Positions 12,082 to 24,074 of a stretch of 64,000 nucleotides of DNA are shown in pieces. Location of the stretch: contig NC_063261.1 of the NCBI RefSeq assembly GCF_019578655.1, forward strand, positions 29,243,126 through 29,307,125. Direction: 5' to 3'. Within the stretch, counting starts at the first letter, position 1. Each line of letters begins with the position of its first letter. The translations under genes were made by a program, and so were the position numbers. The notes under the pieces were generated by a model, which made no database searches, was not told the DNA's origin, and was given only the letters and a program-made list of their open reading frames with translations. This DNA is from Ricinus communis. Its lineage: Eukaryota; Streptophyta; Magnoliopsida; Malpighiales; Euphorbiaceae.

Positions 12082-14274
12082 TGTCAGCACCCATTTTTCG
12101 GATTTAGATATCGAGAGAATTATGAAAAATCTAATGATGAAAGGACGGGCAAATCACAGTTAGGGTTGAGAATGATTGAACCAAAATTGCATTTCTAGAA
12201 TCAATTTAGACCTAATTGGCAGAAAAAATTTAAGTTTAAGCAACGAAACGACAATTTTTACAAGTTCAGGAACTAAACCATAAAAAATCTTGGAACTTTT
12301 TGCCCCTTAAGCCAATTGGCATTGCGTACAGCCAAATCAGCTGTACATAGAGCCAATAACTTAGTATAGAGTCGAATCGGCTCTACACAGTCCCGATTGG
12401 ATAATTTTCCAAATTCGATGCCGTTTTACGCGTATTTTGACTTAAAAATTCCAAAATTGATAAAAAAGAGGCTTCTAGAAGATATTTAGTGATAATTGTT
12501 AGGATTTTAAGGATTATATTTTAAAAGATTTGAATTTATTCATTTACTGGATATTAATCTAAACTTAAAAGATTAAAACATCTGATAAAGGAAAATAATC
12601 GATTCTTAAAATATTATTGCTATAAATAGAATAGGACATCCTAGATCTAGGGGGAGCTACTAGTTATTAGCTACATTTACTAATTACTACATTCATTTAT
12701 TAAATAGAGAGTTTTAGGTAATTAAGAGAGGAGAGTCACTAAAGAAAGAACAAAAATTAGGAAAGTCTTTTGTGAACGACATAAGATTTGTTTTCACTAG
12801 AAACACTCAATCAAGCCCAAGCAGCACTGGACTGCCATCCGATCTTATATTCCACCATCTCATCATCTCCATAGAATTGAAGATGAGCACTCTATGGTCA
12901 CAACCTGAGCCAAATCCAACAACATTACTTATTTCCCATTTTTATTAGTTCTTTAATTTTGTGATTTTAGAAACATTGATTAGGATGATGATATATGCTA
13001 GATTTTGAATATGATAATATACTCTATATTGGATTTTTAATCAAATGATTTAAATGATTAAGTTAATATGTTTGATTTATGTTTGTTTATATAATTATGT
13101 GTTGGCATTTATTTTCAAAGGTTACATGATCAAATCTAGAATCTACCATGTGAAGTTTTTGTTTCTTGTCAATTTATCCTTTCTCATGTTTGCATCATTT
13201 TTATGTATTATGGTATAGTTTAATTCTTTTTATGTCCTGTAATTCATATTTTTGTCTTTTGTGCATGTTAAATTGGCTTTTGGGTGAGGGGATCGAAGAA
13301 AAATGCAAAACCGACCACGACCAAGCCTTAGAGCCAATTGCTAAAAAATCAGACTTTTGGGTGAAGAAAAAAGCATGTGATCCTTGAACATATGGAGCCC
13401 AAGCATTTCTAACAACATTCCATCTACACTAATTTTGCCCTAGTTTTGGATTTTATGTAATTTTTGGCAATTTTTATACACTATAACTTATTTCATGCGT
13501 TTTTCTTTTTATTCTTAGTTATAGAAGGGTTGTAATAGCTAGATTTAATTTCTTGCACTTTAATTTTTATTTTATTTTGGATATATGCCAAATATTTGTT
13601 ATATGTTTGTTTAATTAAAACTAGACATATAGACATCAAACTTTAAAATTTGACCTAGTATAAAAATTATAGTCCATTAGGTTAAAGGATGGTAAATTGG
13701 ACCTAAACTAAAATCCTAATAGACTCAGTGAGTTTTTATAATTAACTAATGGATCACATTAGAATAAAATTATCTAATTGGGCCTAAATATAAAAAGTAG
13801 TCCATTTAAGTTTTAAAGGTTGGTAATTAAGTGCATAACTTAAAATTGTACTAGACTAGATGAGCCTTTGTATGTAATTTGGATAGCTAATTATGTTAAT
13901 CATTAAAATAGGAACTGGGCTTAATAAAATTGGCTAGACTTATATGGACCTCACATACTGTAATGATTTGTTGTAGAGAATATAATTATCATGTTTATAG
14001 GGAATAGCCCGTTAAACAATAAAATTAAAAATAAAGATACACAAATCAAGAAGTTGGTTTCTCAATCCATCTCTAGATGTGGCAAAGCTTCCTTATGAAA
14101 TTTAGAAAAGCTACTCAATTAGTAAAAGTGTCCTGGTGAATTACCCGGGTGGTGACTCTAAAATCTTTGCGTTAGTCTCTATGATTAGTTAGCGTGTTCC
14201 TTTCAAATTGCATAGCTTTACAGTGTTGTAATCACTAAAGACACTTGGGTACGCACCTAAAACCGTCGCCCACA
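12082..14274 (+). mobile_element. Tat/Ogre-like LTR inserted in the chromovirus
   Basis: Starts TGTCAGCAC and ends CCCACA. It shares the layout of the LTRs at 57,002 and 63,444: the same start, a tggacctaattg-like block (gacctaattggcaga), gccaatt/ggctct short palindromes, TATAAATA at 12,621-12,628 (about 539 bp from the start), a gtgacaatgg-like U5 replaced by divergent sequence, and an end block (acagtgttgtaatcactaaagacactt, here split as cagtgttgtaatcac plus taaagacactt). It splits chromovirus Gag from protease. The 5-bp flanks (atttg and ctttc) do not match, so target duplication is not shown. It could be a solo LTR. Confidence 0.65.
12621..12628 (+). promoter_or_regulatory. TATA box in the nested LTR
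   Basis: TATAAATA at the same relative position as in the two related LTRs further right. Confidence 0.5.
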
Positions 14275-15129
14275 CTTTCCACTTGGATTTTCATAGTGGA
14301 CAGGTGGAGGGCTTCTTAATCTAGTGATTGAGTTAAAATTTATCCTTAGTGCCGGTAATGGTGTTTGGGAGTGCCTTAGCTCAATTGGCCGCTTTTGTGG
14401 TTGATTTTTCTCTTCAACCAACCATGTAACTCATGGAGCATCAACTAATATTTTGGATTGTTTGATTTTTATATCTTGAGAACATCGTCTCAAAGCCTTA
14501 GAATAAAATAACTAACAAGAAATGCCTTAGGTAGGCTATCAATTTGGTGATAAAGTTTTTCAAGGACCTCTTAGTAGGTTGCCACGATGAAAGTTTATTA
14601 AAGATGAATTAAAGCTTTAGAAGGATCTTCATAATATGTTGGCTCGAAAGGAAGGAGGCCCTTTTTGGTGAACCCGTCCTAAATCTATAGCCTACTAAAT
14701 CCCATAAATTATTGGTGCAATTATAATGGGTTCTAAATAGAAGGAGACTAGCTAGACATATTGGTTAGTACTGATATTCTGAAACTTAAAGTACTATTAT
14801 GCCTTATAAATCCAACCATTTGAGTGTTCCCCGTTGTATTTTGGGAAGTGTAGCTTGTGGTGGTGATGGTGTTCATTTGGAGTACAGGGTCTCATAGTGT
14901 TTATGGAATGAGAGGTGTCTCCTGGGGAAAATGGGTTGATTTTGGGTTTCGTGATTGGGTTAGTATGGGAGACTCGTAAGGCTTGTATGTCAATTACCAC
15001 TAAATGTAAGTCATCATTGATATAATGGAAATTAGATTCATGTCGAGCCAAAACTTCATTAACCTCATTGCGAAATTCATGGTTAACTTTTTCGCAAGTG
15101 TCCACTGTCAGCACAAGCTTTGATACCAA
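14275..15129 (-). pseudogene. chromovirus gag, decayed
   Basis: The first 110 codons are open from the ATG at 15,129: MVSKLVLTVDTCEKV, a middle ARHESNFHY stretch, then LHFPKYNGEHSNGWIYKA. This is a plant gypsy Gag N-terminus ending in the usual FPKFNG..GWIYKA-like block. Beyond 14,797 the rest of the capsid domain can be followed to about 14,280 only through stops. The reading is cut by the Tat/Ogre-like LTR. The start codon lies a few bases from the primer site, as is usual in compact gypsy elements. Confidence 0.75.
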
Positions 15130-15130
15130 T
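15118..15130 (-). other. primer binding site (tRNA-Met type)
   Basis: The minus strand reads TTGGTATCAAAGC directly after the LTR. This is one base away from the common plant tRNA-iMet primer site TGGTATCAGAGC. Confidence 0.7.
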
Positions 15131-15440
15131 TGTTAACAAGAAGCAAGAAAATACAAAAGGATTTCTATAATGGTTCTTGTCTTTTTATTAACTAGAAATT
15201 GACTATTTATAATAGTCTTACAATTGGGAATTAAACAAATAATGTTATAATCTAGGTAAGAACTAATACTAGCTCACCTAACATATTTGCACACTAATAA
15301 AACAAACGAAACAAGTATGCTAATTAAACACTAGTTCTAACTAGCTTATTAAATGTACCACTAATAACAAATTATTGATGACTAAGTGACTAGTACTATG
15401 ACCAAGTGATTGAGTCCAACGGGATGCAAGCAAGGTCCAT
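15131..15440 (-). repeat. right (5') LTR of the chromovirus
   Basis: Partner of the LTR at 8,408-8,729. On the plus strand it starts TGTTAACAAG, beside the primer site, and matches the left copy to about gcaaggtcca near 15,439. The outer end is approximate. The ~7-kb element, including the 2.2-kb insertion, is therefore about 8,408-15,440. Confidence 0.7.
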
Positions 15441-15606
15441 GAATCACACATTTCCAATACCACCATATCTTTAGCACTACTTTAATAAGAAACAATTGGT
15501 CGTTTCATTGACAATCAAGATACCAAATTTTGTATTTGAGGAACATATACTAACCAGTATTAGAGTTTCTAATATTAGAATAATCAACACAATCTGTTTA
15601 TCATAA

Positions 15607-15615
15607 GCCACTATA
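15607..15615. repeat. 9-bp target site duplication (left)
   Basis: GCCACTATA, identical to 16,624-16,632 on the other side of the MITE. Confidence 0.85.
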
Positions 15616-16623
15616 GGAAATAATTATACCAATGTTCATTTAACTTTACACTAAGTTTTATTTTGGTCATATATCTTTTTTTTTGTTTTGTTTCATTATA
15701 GTTATTTAACTTTAAGTTGGGTAGTATATTAGTCACTTATTTGCAATTGGTTTAATTCGCTAAAATGATAACATGTTTAAAACATCCAATGTTAGACTAA
15801 TACATGTTTTAAAAAATTAACAAGTCATTATCCTAGTCATCAAACTATTTAACCAAACTATTAACTTAATCAAAAACTAAACTCAACTTTAAATTTTAGA
15901 AATTCGCTAGGCTTTGATAATAATCGTGGCTGTTGTTTTGTTTTCTTCCCATCTTCTATTATTTTTTATTTATTGTTACAGTAATTTTCTCATTTTTCAG
16001 CTTAATTAATCTATATTAATTACCATTTTGTATTTATTTTTATTAAGATATTTCCAAAGTAAAAAATATAATAATAATAACAATAAACGAGAAAAAAATA
16101 AAGTGAAAAACGAAAAAGGAAAGAGTGTCCAACCACCGAATTAGTAATATTTTTGCACTTGTTTGTATTTAAGCTATTATCTCTTTTCTATTTCTTACAT
16201 GTCGACATGTCTATTTGAGGATGTGCGGTCAGTTTCTATTTGGTGTAAGAACTTCATATTAAATAAGTGTCTAACCACCAAATTAATTAAATCTAAATGT
16301 TAAGTACAAAATAACGAATATGTAGAACTTACATTATACGAGTACATTTTCTTCTAGTTGTCTACAACTCCAGTTCATTAAAATCGCTTTTTAAGAATGG
16401 AATTCAATTCTTCGCTTCAAAGCTTCAAAATTAGGAATTTTATTTTATAGCATTAGAGATTCAATTCTTTTTTTTTTTTTGATGAATAAACAACTATATT
16501 TTAGACAAGTGACCAATTTGTTACTCAACTTAAAATTAAATGACTGTAATGAAATAAAAAAAAAAGTTATCTGACCAAAATGAAACTTATTGTAAGTTAA
16601 GTGATCACTAGTATAATTATCCC
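15616..16623. mobile_element. 1,008-bp MULE-type MITE with ~125-bp TIRs
   Basis: The left end GGAAATAATTATACC and the reverse complement of the right end GGGATAATTATACT are related. The match continues for about 125 bp on each side: catttaacttta and cacttaacttac, ttttattttggtca and ttcattttggtca, then ttatttaactttaagttg and catttaattttaagttg. Perfect 9-bp duplications flank it. Long TIRs plus 9-bp duplications are the signature of Mutator-like elements. There is no coding potential, so it would need a transposase from elsewhere. Confidence 0.85.
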
Positions 16624-16632
16624 GCCACTATA
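16624..16632. repeat. 9-bp target site duplication (right)
   Basis: GCCACTATA, matching the left duplication exactly. Confidence 0.85.
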
Positions 16633-17020
16633 GTGTCCAATATACTTTAGGTTCTTTCAATATACCTTAGTATTTGCTGATCGATTACCAATTAGATACT
16701 TTAGGTTCGTACATATGTTAACAAATAATATTAACAATAAAACTCAAGTTTAGACTTATGAAAGTTAGATATCATAAACCTCAAACAATCCTCCTTAGGA
16801 TAATTAAACAACATATCTTCTTGCACTACAGTATTGTGCCTAAACATAAAAGTAGAGACTAATTTAGCATCAATCAAATTTGTATGTTTTGATAACTATG
16901 TAGCATGCTTTTTTTATTTAAGAAAAAAAAAAACTCTTAATATGTCTTTCAACTTTTATATTGAGAAATTAGTCTAAATCTCCTAAATCTCTCACAACAA
17001 AGTCATTCTTCAAAATACCA
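16633..17020. other. AT-rich intergenic sequence
   Basis: No coding, RNA or element signal was recognised here. Confidence 0.5.
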
Positions 17021-17024
17021 ATTA

Positions 17025-17470
17025 GGCGTTGAAGTAATAAAAAAGAACTAGAAGCAATCAAGATAATACCTTCTACATTTAAAAGTTTTATAAACCTAGG
17101 CTACAATATCTCAAATATTATTTTAAAAGTAGGTTTCACAATCAATCAGGATAATTAAAATAAAGATAAATTTCTACACCGAAAGCAGGTTTTAATCGAT
17201 GGATAATGTAATTACGGAGATGAACAACTCAGCCACTCTAGAAAAATGAATCTGAACCTAGAATCTTCATTGCACAGAAAAACTAGTGTATTCAAAAGAT
17301 TACCATTTACAAAATTTGAATACTCATATAAGGTCTTTGAATGAATATAGATAGTTGTATTAATTTTTGATGGAAAGTTCATTTCTTTTAGAATGAACAT
17401 AAGTTTGGCTTATATAGCCAACCAGAAATCATAATCTAATAACTAGAAAAAGAAACAAAGTTAATTATTC
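17025..17470 (-). repeat. possible LTR relic
   Basis: The minus strand carries a TATA-type motif, GGCTATATAAGCC at about 17,408-17,420, then several hundred bases without conserved coding, ending in AATTGGTATTTTGAAG near 17,015-17,030. That resembles the start of a tRNA-Met primer site. The arrangement fits a copia-like LTR, but no partner LTR was found. Confidence 0.25.
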
Positions 17471-17725
17471 TAATTTTGTATGCAGTTTAGTGACAAAAGT
17501 CGTCGTTTCACTAAAACAATGTAACAATGGGATACTTTTGTTGTTGTCCATGAGTGAAATGGTAGCATATGCTGCCATTTCATTGAAAGAGGATGTGTTC
17601 TATCACAATGCATCAATAAAATTGTAAAGTTTATTTATAAATATATAGTGATGGACTACCAATTATCGCTCTATTAGTGATAAATGCATCCGTCGCTAAC
17701 TGATAAATACATATATTGAAGTTGG
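17471..17725. other. intergenic, with ccgtcgctaac-type motifs
   Basis: No gene. It contains ccgtcgctaactgataaatac-like short motifs that resemble subterminal repeats of CACTA elements and continue into the duplicated block. Confidence 0.3.
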
Positions 17726-18650
17726 TGATGGTTACGGTTGTCGCTCACTAAGAATATATATCTTTGGTCACTAAACTCAAAGAACAAGTTGTATAACGAT
17801 GAACAAGGCGAGAAGATTTGGCAGCAATTCCTTCCAAATTTGGCAACAAATCTAACTGACGTCGCTAAGTATCAATAATTAGCAAAAATGAAATAATTAG
17901 GCAATTCATCTCCAATTCATCATTGTTTCACCGCTAAATTATCTACCACTAATTTCTATTACTATTCTATAGTTTTCTTATAATGTTCTTAAATAAGACG
18001 ATATTTTATTCTCTAACTAATATATTATCTACTAATAAACTAAAACAGAAATATTATCAATAAAATTATCGAATTTATAAAGTAAACTACTTTAAAGAAA
18101 ATAACTATATAATAATTTATTTTTCAATGTCAACATATACCAAAACCAAAGATAACTTGAGTTACTGTAATGAAACTCAATTGTTTTTCTTTTAAATAGT
18201 AAACCTATATATAGAACCAAACTCTTGGAGCTTGACGTTACCCATATAATGTGGATCAATAAAGCCTTGGAGTTCAGCCAAGTAAGTTAAATGACATATA
18301 TATCTGAAAAATAAAAAGCAATATAAACAAATAACCACATCTTGAAACTATTAAAGGGTGGTTTGGTTGGTTAAAGAATAGGATATGAATCAAATGAAAG
18401 TGAGTGATTCTTATAGTTGGTGTTTGACACTTGTAATACAATACTCTTTGTTTTTTTTTTTTTTTTTTGAAAAGATAGAGATATTCGATTAATGATAATT
18501 AACAAGCACATCTTGAAATAAAGATAAAAATAAATATCAAATATCAAAAGATACATGTAAAAAATTTACTACTAATAAATCATTAATTGTGTTGACGGGG
18601 CGGTATAGATTGCCATTCTATGAAAAATACGCTCCACTAGGTGGTACTAG
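17726..18650. repeat. tandem duplication, copy 1 (~925 bp)
   Basis: Runs from gatggttacgg to gtggtact and is repeated directly by the next block with frequent point differences. It contains cttataatg at 17,977-17,985, a possible degenerate CACTA-type terminus, and polyT near 18,450. No credible gene. Confidence 0.85.
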
Positions 18651-19565
18651 TGATAGTTACAATTTTCGCTCACTAAGGACATACATCTTTCGTCACTAAA
18701 CTAAAGAACAAAGTGTATAACAATGAACAAGTCGAGAAGATTTGATAGCAATTCCTTCCAAATTTTAGCAACGGGTCTAACTAACGTTGCTAAGTTATCG
18801 CTAATTAGCAAAAATGAAATAATTAGGCAATCCATCTCCAATTCATCGTTGTTTCACTACTAAATTATCTGCCACTAATTTCTATTATTATTCTATATTT
18901 CTGTTATAGTGTTCTTAAATAAGAAGATATTTTGTTCTCTAACTAATGTATTATCTACTAGTAAACTAAAAAAGAAATATTATCAATAAAATTATCAAAT
19001 TTATAAAGTAAACTATTTTAAAGAAAATAACTTTATACTAATTTATTTTTCAGTGTCAACATATACCAAAACTAAAAATAACTTGACTTACTATAATGAA
19101 ACTCAATTATTATTTTTTAAATAGTAAACCTATATATGGAGCCAAACTCTTGGAGCTTGACCTTACCCATATAATATGAATCAACAAAGTCTTGGAGTTT
19201 AACCAATAAATTAAATGACATATTTATCCGAAAAATAAAAAGCAATACAAATAAGTAACCACATCTTGAAACCATTAAAGGGTGGTTTGGTTGGTTAAAG
19301 AATATGATATGAATGAAATGGAAGTGAGTGATTCTTATAGTTGGTGTTTGACACTTGCAATACAATACTCTTTTCTTATGTTGAGAAGATAGGGATATTC
19401 CATTAATAATGATTAACAAGCACATCTTAAAATAAAATATAAAAATAAATATCAAATGTCGAAAGATACATGTAACAAAATTTACTACTAATAGATAATT
19501 AATCGTGTTGATGGGGCAGTATAGATTGCCATTCTGTGAGAAATATGCTTCACTAAGTGGTACTA
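18651..19565. repeat. tandem duplication, copy 2
   Basis: Direct repeat of the previous block, from gatagttacaattttcgc to agtggtact. Shared landmarks include gcaattccttccaaatttt, aggcaatccatctccaattc and ttggagcttgacc. The possible CACTA-type terminus here reads ctgttatagtg (18,901-18,911). The copies differ enough to show the duplication is not recent. Confidence 0.85.
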
Positions 19566-19997
19566 AGTCGCGTATTAATTTTAAAAGTATTGTTTGTCGA
19601 GCTCAAATGTTTAACTATCGGATTGAATCTCTTTATTTTTAAAATCACTTCCATAAAGGGGGAATCTTACAACTATATCACAATTCATTTATAGAAGAAC
19701 TTAATATTCTCATAATGAAATACCATAAATTCTCAAGAAAATAAATTGATATTTATTTATTAAAATTAACTAATATAAAATAAGAAGTAAAAGAAAGACT
19801 TTGTTGATCTAAAAGTAATCGGCAATGAGTCAAAAAATAAAACTTTAATGAATAATAAGAAAATGAGATAGAAAAACGAGAGGCGGCTAGGATACCATTA
19901 CGACACCCCTTAACCATAAAGGTTATTAATGGAATATAAATAATTCATACTTAGTATAGTGAAAGATTTTATTAGTGGTTGCAAGTTTATTTTCTCA

Positions 19998-20320
19998 AAA
20001 TAATGATAAAAAATAGTCACTAAACTTTGCATTTAATTTTGTTTGGTCATAAAATTTCAATTTATTTTATTTCAATCATTCAACTTTAATTGTGTTTCAA
20101 TTTAGTAAGTTTACAGATGAAAGATTGACATGTAATAAAAATAACCAATAAATAAGAAGTGACTAAAAGAGAGAAACGTAAAATGTCAAGTTCTTATTAA
20201 CAAAATGATTAAATTGTAATTAAAATTAAAATTAAAAAATAAATAAATTGAAACAATTTAAAGTTTTGTAAGTAAAATAAAACTCAATGTAAAATTCAGA
20301 GATTATTTATTTTATTATTT
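19998..20320. mobile_element. MITE-like inverted repeat (~320 bp)
   Basis: The left arm (cactaaactttgcatttaat, then tttcaatttattttatttcaat) pairs with the reverse complement of the right arm (ctctgaattttacattgag, then ttgtttcaatttatttattt). It has the same flavour as the MITE at 15,616 but shorter. A target duplication was not identified. Confidence 0.5.
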
Positions 20321-20329
20321 CTTGTTTTC

Positions 20330-22007
20330 TCCTTAATTTATTTATCACTCAATATCCTTCTCCATTAAACTATCTCTAAATTTTATTTATGTACTATTTA
20401 AGAGATAACTTCTAAATTTATAAAGATACATCTTTTGAATTCATTCAATAAACTAGTGAAAATGCATATAAAATTTATTTAAACATCACCAAATTTTGAT
20501 TATAGGAAAAAAAAATTTCTTTACACAAATACTTCTTTTTTCAGCATATATTATATTATTACCTTATAAAAAAGAGCTTAAAAAATGCACTCTTTTAAGT
20601 ATAAATTAGTAAAAATACGTTCATTTTTGTAAACTAAAGGTCACATCAACATATGATATCTAATAAAATAATTAAAATCTAACTCATCATTATGGTCCAA
20701 TGGCTAATGTATAACTAGAATAAGCTAATAAATAATTAAATAAACACTTTACATACTCTTTTGTATTAGTACTTCTTTTTAATATTTTATTTTTTAAAAA
20801 CATCACGTCAAGAAGTAAGTGCACTAGTAACTTTTTATTTTTTTCTTTTTTAACTGATTGCTTATAATGGTGAAGTTGTAATTTTTTTGAAAATAATATT
20901 ATCTTAATTGATACAATAAAATTCAAACCACTTTAGTTTGCACTTTACTCCAAAATTGAAGATTTAGCCTAATATGGCGAACTTTTTGATGCTTTTAGAT
21001 GAGAATGGTGGTATGCATATATTTAATATTTTCTCTATATGATTTTATAAGTAATACAATTAAAATTTAATATTTTAGAAAAAATTAAAATAAGTTTAGA
21101 TAATTTTTGAAATTATTTTAACTTCCAAATTAATTAAAAATACTTAATTTGTTAATATTTTATAATAATTTTAGTTTGATGAGATTATCTTTAAATGGTT
21201 ATAACAGTATTTTTAGTAAAAAAAATAAATAAGACTATAATTTAATAAGTGGTACTAGGTTTCTCTTAAAAAGGAGAAATTTTTAAATCACTCAAGTAAT
21301 TATGGAGTACCATCAAGTCAAAATATATCTTTTGATATTAAATCTATAAGAAATAACAAAAATATTGGCAAAGATATGTACACATATCTTAATGCGTTAT
21401 TTTCGATTAATTATAAAATTAATTATAATATTTTATAATTCTACTATAGCCACTTATTCACTTTTTTAAGATACATCTTTTTCATATTTAAGATATATTT
21501 TTCTTATTTGCTATTCACACAAATAATTCATTATTTATCTGAAAATTAACCAAATATCAACCATACTCATCCTAAAATCAACAAAACATCAACGAAAATC
21601 AAGAATCAGTTCATGATTTCACTATTCTTTTTCTTAGCATAAATTATCATAATATAAATATTCTTAGTCATGTCTGTTTGCTAATTTCATGACAAGCCAA
21701 CCTTCAAAGTATCTAGAATCAGTTAATGACTTCACTATTCTTTTTCTTCTTTAATCATTTTCTACATCAACAAAATAAATAAATAAATCATAATTAAGCA
21801 TAAAATAAAATAAATCTAAATATCGAAATATAATTTTTTAATAAAAAGATTTAATTTCTAATATAAGTAACATTTCAAGAAAAAGAATTAAAGATACTTC
21901 TCCATATATCCAAAAATTAACAAAAAATAAATAAATACATAAGCATAAATTGGCATAAAAGAATCATGACAGAATCATAAATATAGCTCAAAAATTAAAA
22001 GACTTCA

Positions 22008-22010
<3 letters not shown>
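20330..22010. other. AT-rich intergenic sequence
   Basis: Very AT-rich with no credible coding sequence. Near 21,540-21,780 the sequence is rich in atcaac/aaaatcaa motifs, and part of it (a ttcatgatttcactattcttttt-like block) appears twice with changes. Confidence 0.5.

Positions 22011-22013
<3 letters not shown>

Positions 22014-22059
<46 letters not shown>
22014..22059. repeat. (AT)n microsatellite in a hairpin
   Basis: Forty-six bases of alternating AT. It is flanked by cttcaacata on the left and tatgttgaaag on the right, which are reverse complements, so the whole block can fold into one hairpin. Confidence 0.95.
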
Positions 22060-22063
<4 letters not shown>

Positions 22064-23800
22064 AAAGACGTTGAACTTCTTATAAATTTGGGAAGAATTA
22101 ATCTTCATAGGTCCGAAAATCAACCGGACATCAACTATACCTATTTCAAAATCAACTAAACATCAACCAAATATCAACAAAAATTATTCAGTTATAAAAA
22201 AATTTAAAATAAACAGAAATCAACGAGAAAATATTTAAAAAAATTTAAGTAAATAAAAAAAATTTAAAATGACTAAAGAATAATAAAAAATAATAATCAC
22301 ATCAAACATATATATTGGTTACAAGAAGAATGTGCATAATATATCATTTATAATAAAATAATTATTTTACTCCATAATATTTTGTTCTCTTAACCTTTTA
22401 TTTGTAGGTATTATAGCTTGAATTTTTCAAAGATAAAAAAGATCAAAATATTATATATAATAATCTTAATAAATATATATTAAAAAATAAAATAAACAAA
22501 AATATATATATCACAATCAAAAATATTTTTCTTATTGCTTTGTGATTTTTATTTATATAAAAAATTAAAACATATTCCATTTTTATAAGTCAGAAAATTA
22601 ATAACAAAAGAATCAAGTGTAAGATCGAACAAAAATGAATCTAAAATGATTAGAAGATTCAAATTATTTTATTCACTCTAAGAAAAAAGATAAAAATTTT
22701 GAAGCCAAACTAAGTAAAGTTATAATGTTTGTTGATATTTATGTTATATGCTATTTTTTTTAGTTTTTATTTTTAAAATTTAAAATTTTATTTAAGAAAA
22801 TAAACTGAGAAATTAGAAAAAAAATAACTATATTTGAATATTATTATGTTATCTTGTAAAACTAATTAGACATATTCTTTTTGGAATTGATTAATTTTAC
22901 TCATATTATTATCTTTTTATAAATTTAAATATTTTGTAATTCTTTTTAACACTGTTATATATATGCACATTTTATACATTTTGAAGAATAAAGGAAGACA
23001 AAAGAAAAAGGATAAAAAAATAATTTAGAGTATTAAATAAAAACGTAGTTCGAAATAGGAATAATTACAAAATTTGAATGAAGAGTTTGTATTTTTATTT
23101 TACATCTTTATAATTGATTTTGCAATAGCCACTAGTAACTTGTATTTATTAGACTTATCCTGCAATTGCAAAAGCGTAAAAAAGTTAAAAATATAAAAAA
23201 TGTAAGAAAATAAAATAAGAGGTATTTTTGCAATTATTTCTAAAAAAACATGCTGGGGTAATTTTCTAAAAAAAAAAAGACCTAATAAAACTGTAATGAT
23301 TTCAATTATAGCACATGTACTGGCAAAAAAGAGGGAAAAACAAAACTTTAAATTCTTGGTCATATACTAGTGAATTTTAAGGGGTATATAATCATATATG
23401 TGTAACTAATTTCTTAATAAAATACCATCATTTTAGAAGTAAACCTCATCAAACTGGAAAAAAGAAAGAAAAAAAACATCCTCTGATGCGTTAGATTTAT
23501 TACTGTTGATAAAAGAAAAAGCAATCTAACATTATTACTAGCATAATGTAAATACATTTCCCAAGCTAGGAAGACTTTCTTGCCAAATGGTATCATAGTA
23601 ACAAAGAATGCAAAAGCTAGTACTAAAATTTTAATTCTTGACTGGATTGTATCAAAATGACAAGGGATTGATCTATTTGAAAGCAAAGTTAGAGATATTC
23701 TATTCACAAGTTTTAAAAAGACAGAAGAAGAAAGAACAATAGTATCTTAGATTTATACCATAATAGCTACTTCAAAAATTCAAAGGGATGAATTAATAAT
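22060..23800. other. AT-rich intergenic, upstream of the kinase gene
   Basis: No gene recognised. Minus-strand open frames here are composed of AT-rich codons without any family signal. The last several hundred bases must include the kinase promoter, but I could not place a TATA box or transcription start with confidence. Confidence 0.5.
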
Positions 23801-23972
23801 CACATGTATATTATAATTATGAAATTTAAAAAATTATTAAAATTATCTCTAAAGCAAAAATGGAATCCAGCTATTGGGCCCTTATGGACCCATTTCTCCC
23901 TAAAGAAGACACATGCCCCAACCCCATGTTGCCGGCCCCTATCCTCCTCCTCCTCTCTTTCCCTTCAAAAAC

Positions 23973-23997
23973 CTCTCTCTCTCTCTCTCTCTCTCTC
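23973..23997 (+). repeat. (CT)n microsatellite in the kinase 5' leader
   Basis: An uninterrupted CT run about 80-100 bp upstream of the start codon, inside a longer C/T-rich stretch. Such tracts are common in plant 5' UTRs, where they can affect transcription. Confidence 0.85.
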
Positions 23998-24074
23998 CTC
24001 ACTCTCACTCTCATTCCCATTCCCAACTCTTTCTTTGGCCTCCACCACCCTTCTCCGCCTCCACCTCCGCCACC

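Noticed and set aside
13166..13387. 73-codon frame MSIYPFSCLHHFYVL..
   Set aside because: It falls inside the LTR at 12,082-14,274 and has no counterpart in the related LTRs.
12077..14279. Target duplication around the Tat/Ogre-like LTR in the chromovirus
   Set aside because: The flanks atttg and ctttc do not match, so a duplication cannot be claimed.
19117..19455. 112-codon minus-strand frame
   Set aside because: It sits in a tandem duplication whose other copy has it interrupted, and it has no recognisable domain.
23100..23707. Minus-strand frames of 87 and 97 codons, rich in Phe, Leu and Ile
   Set aside because: They look like membrane proteins only because AT-rich DNA codes for such residues. 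There is no start context, homology or gene structure.
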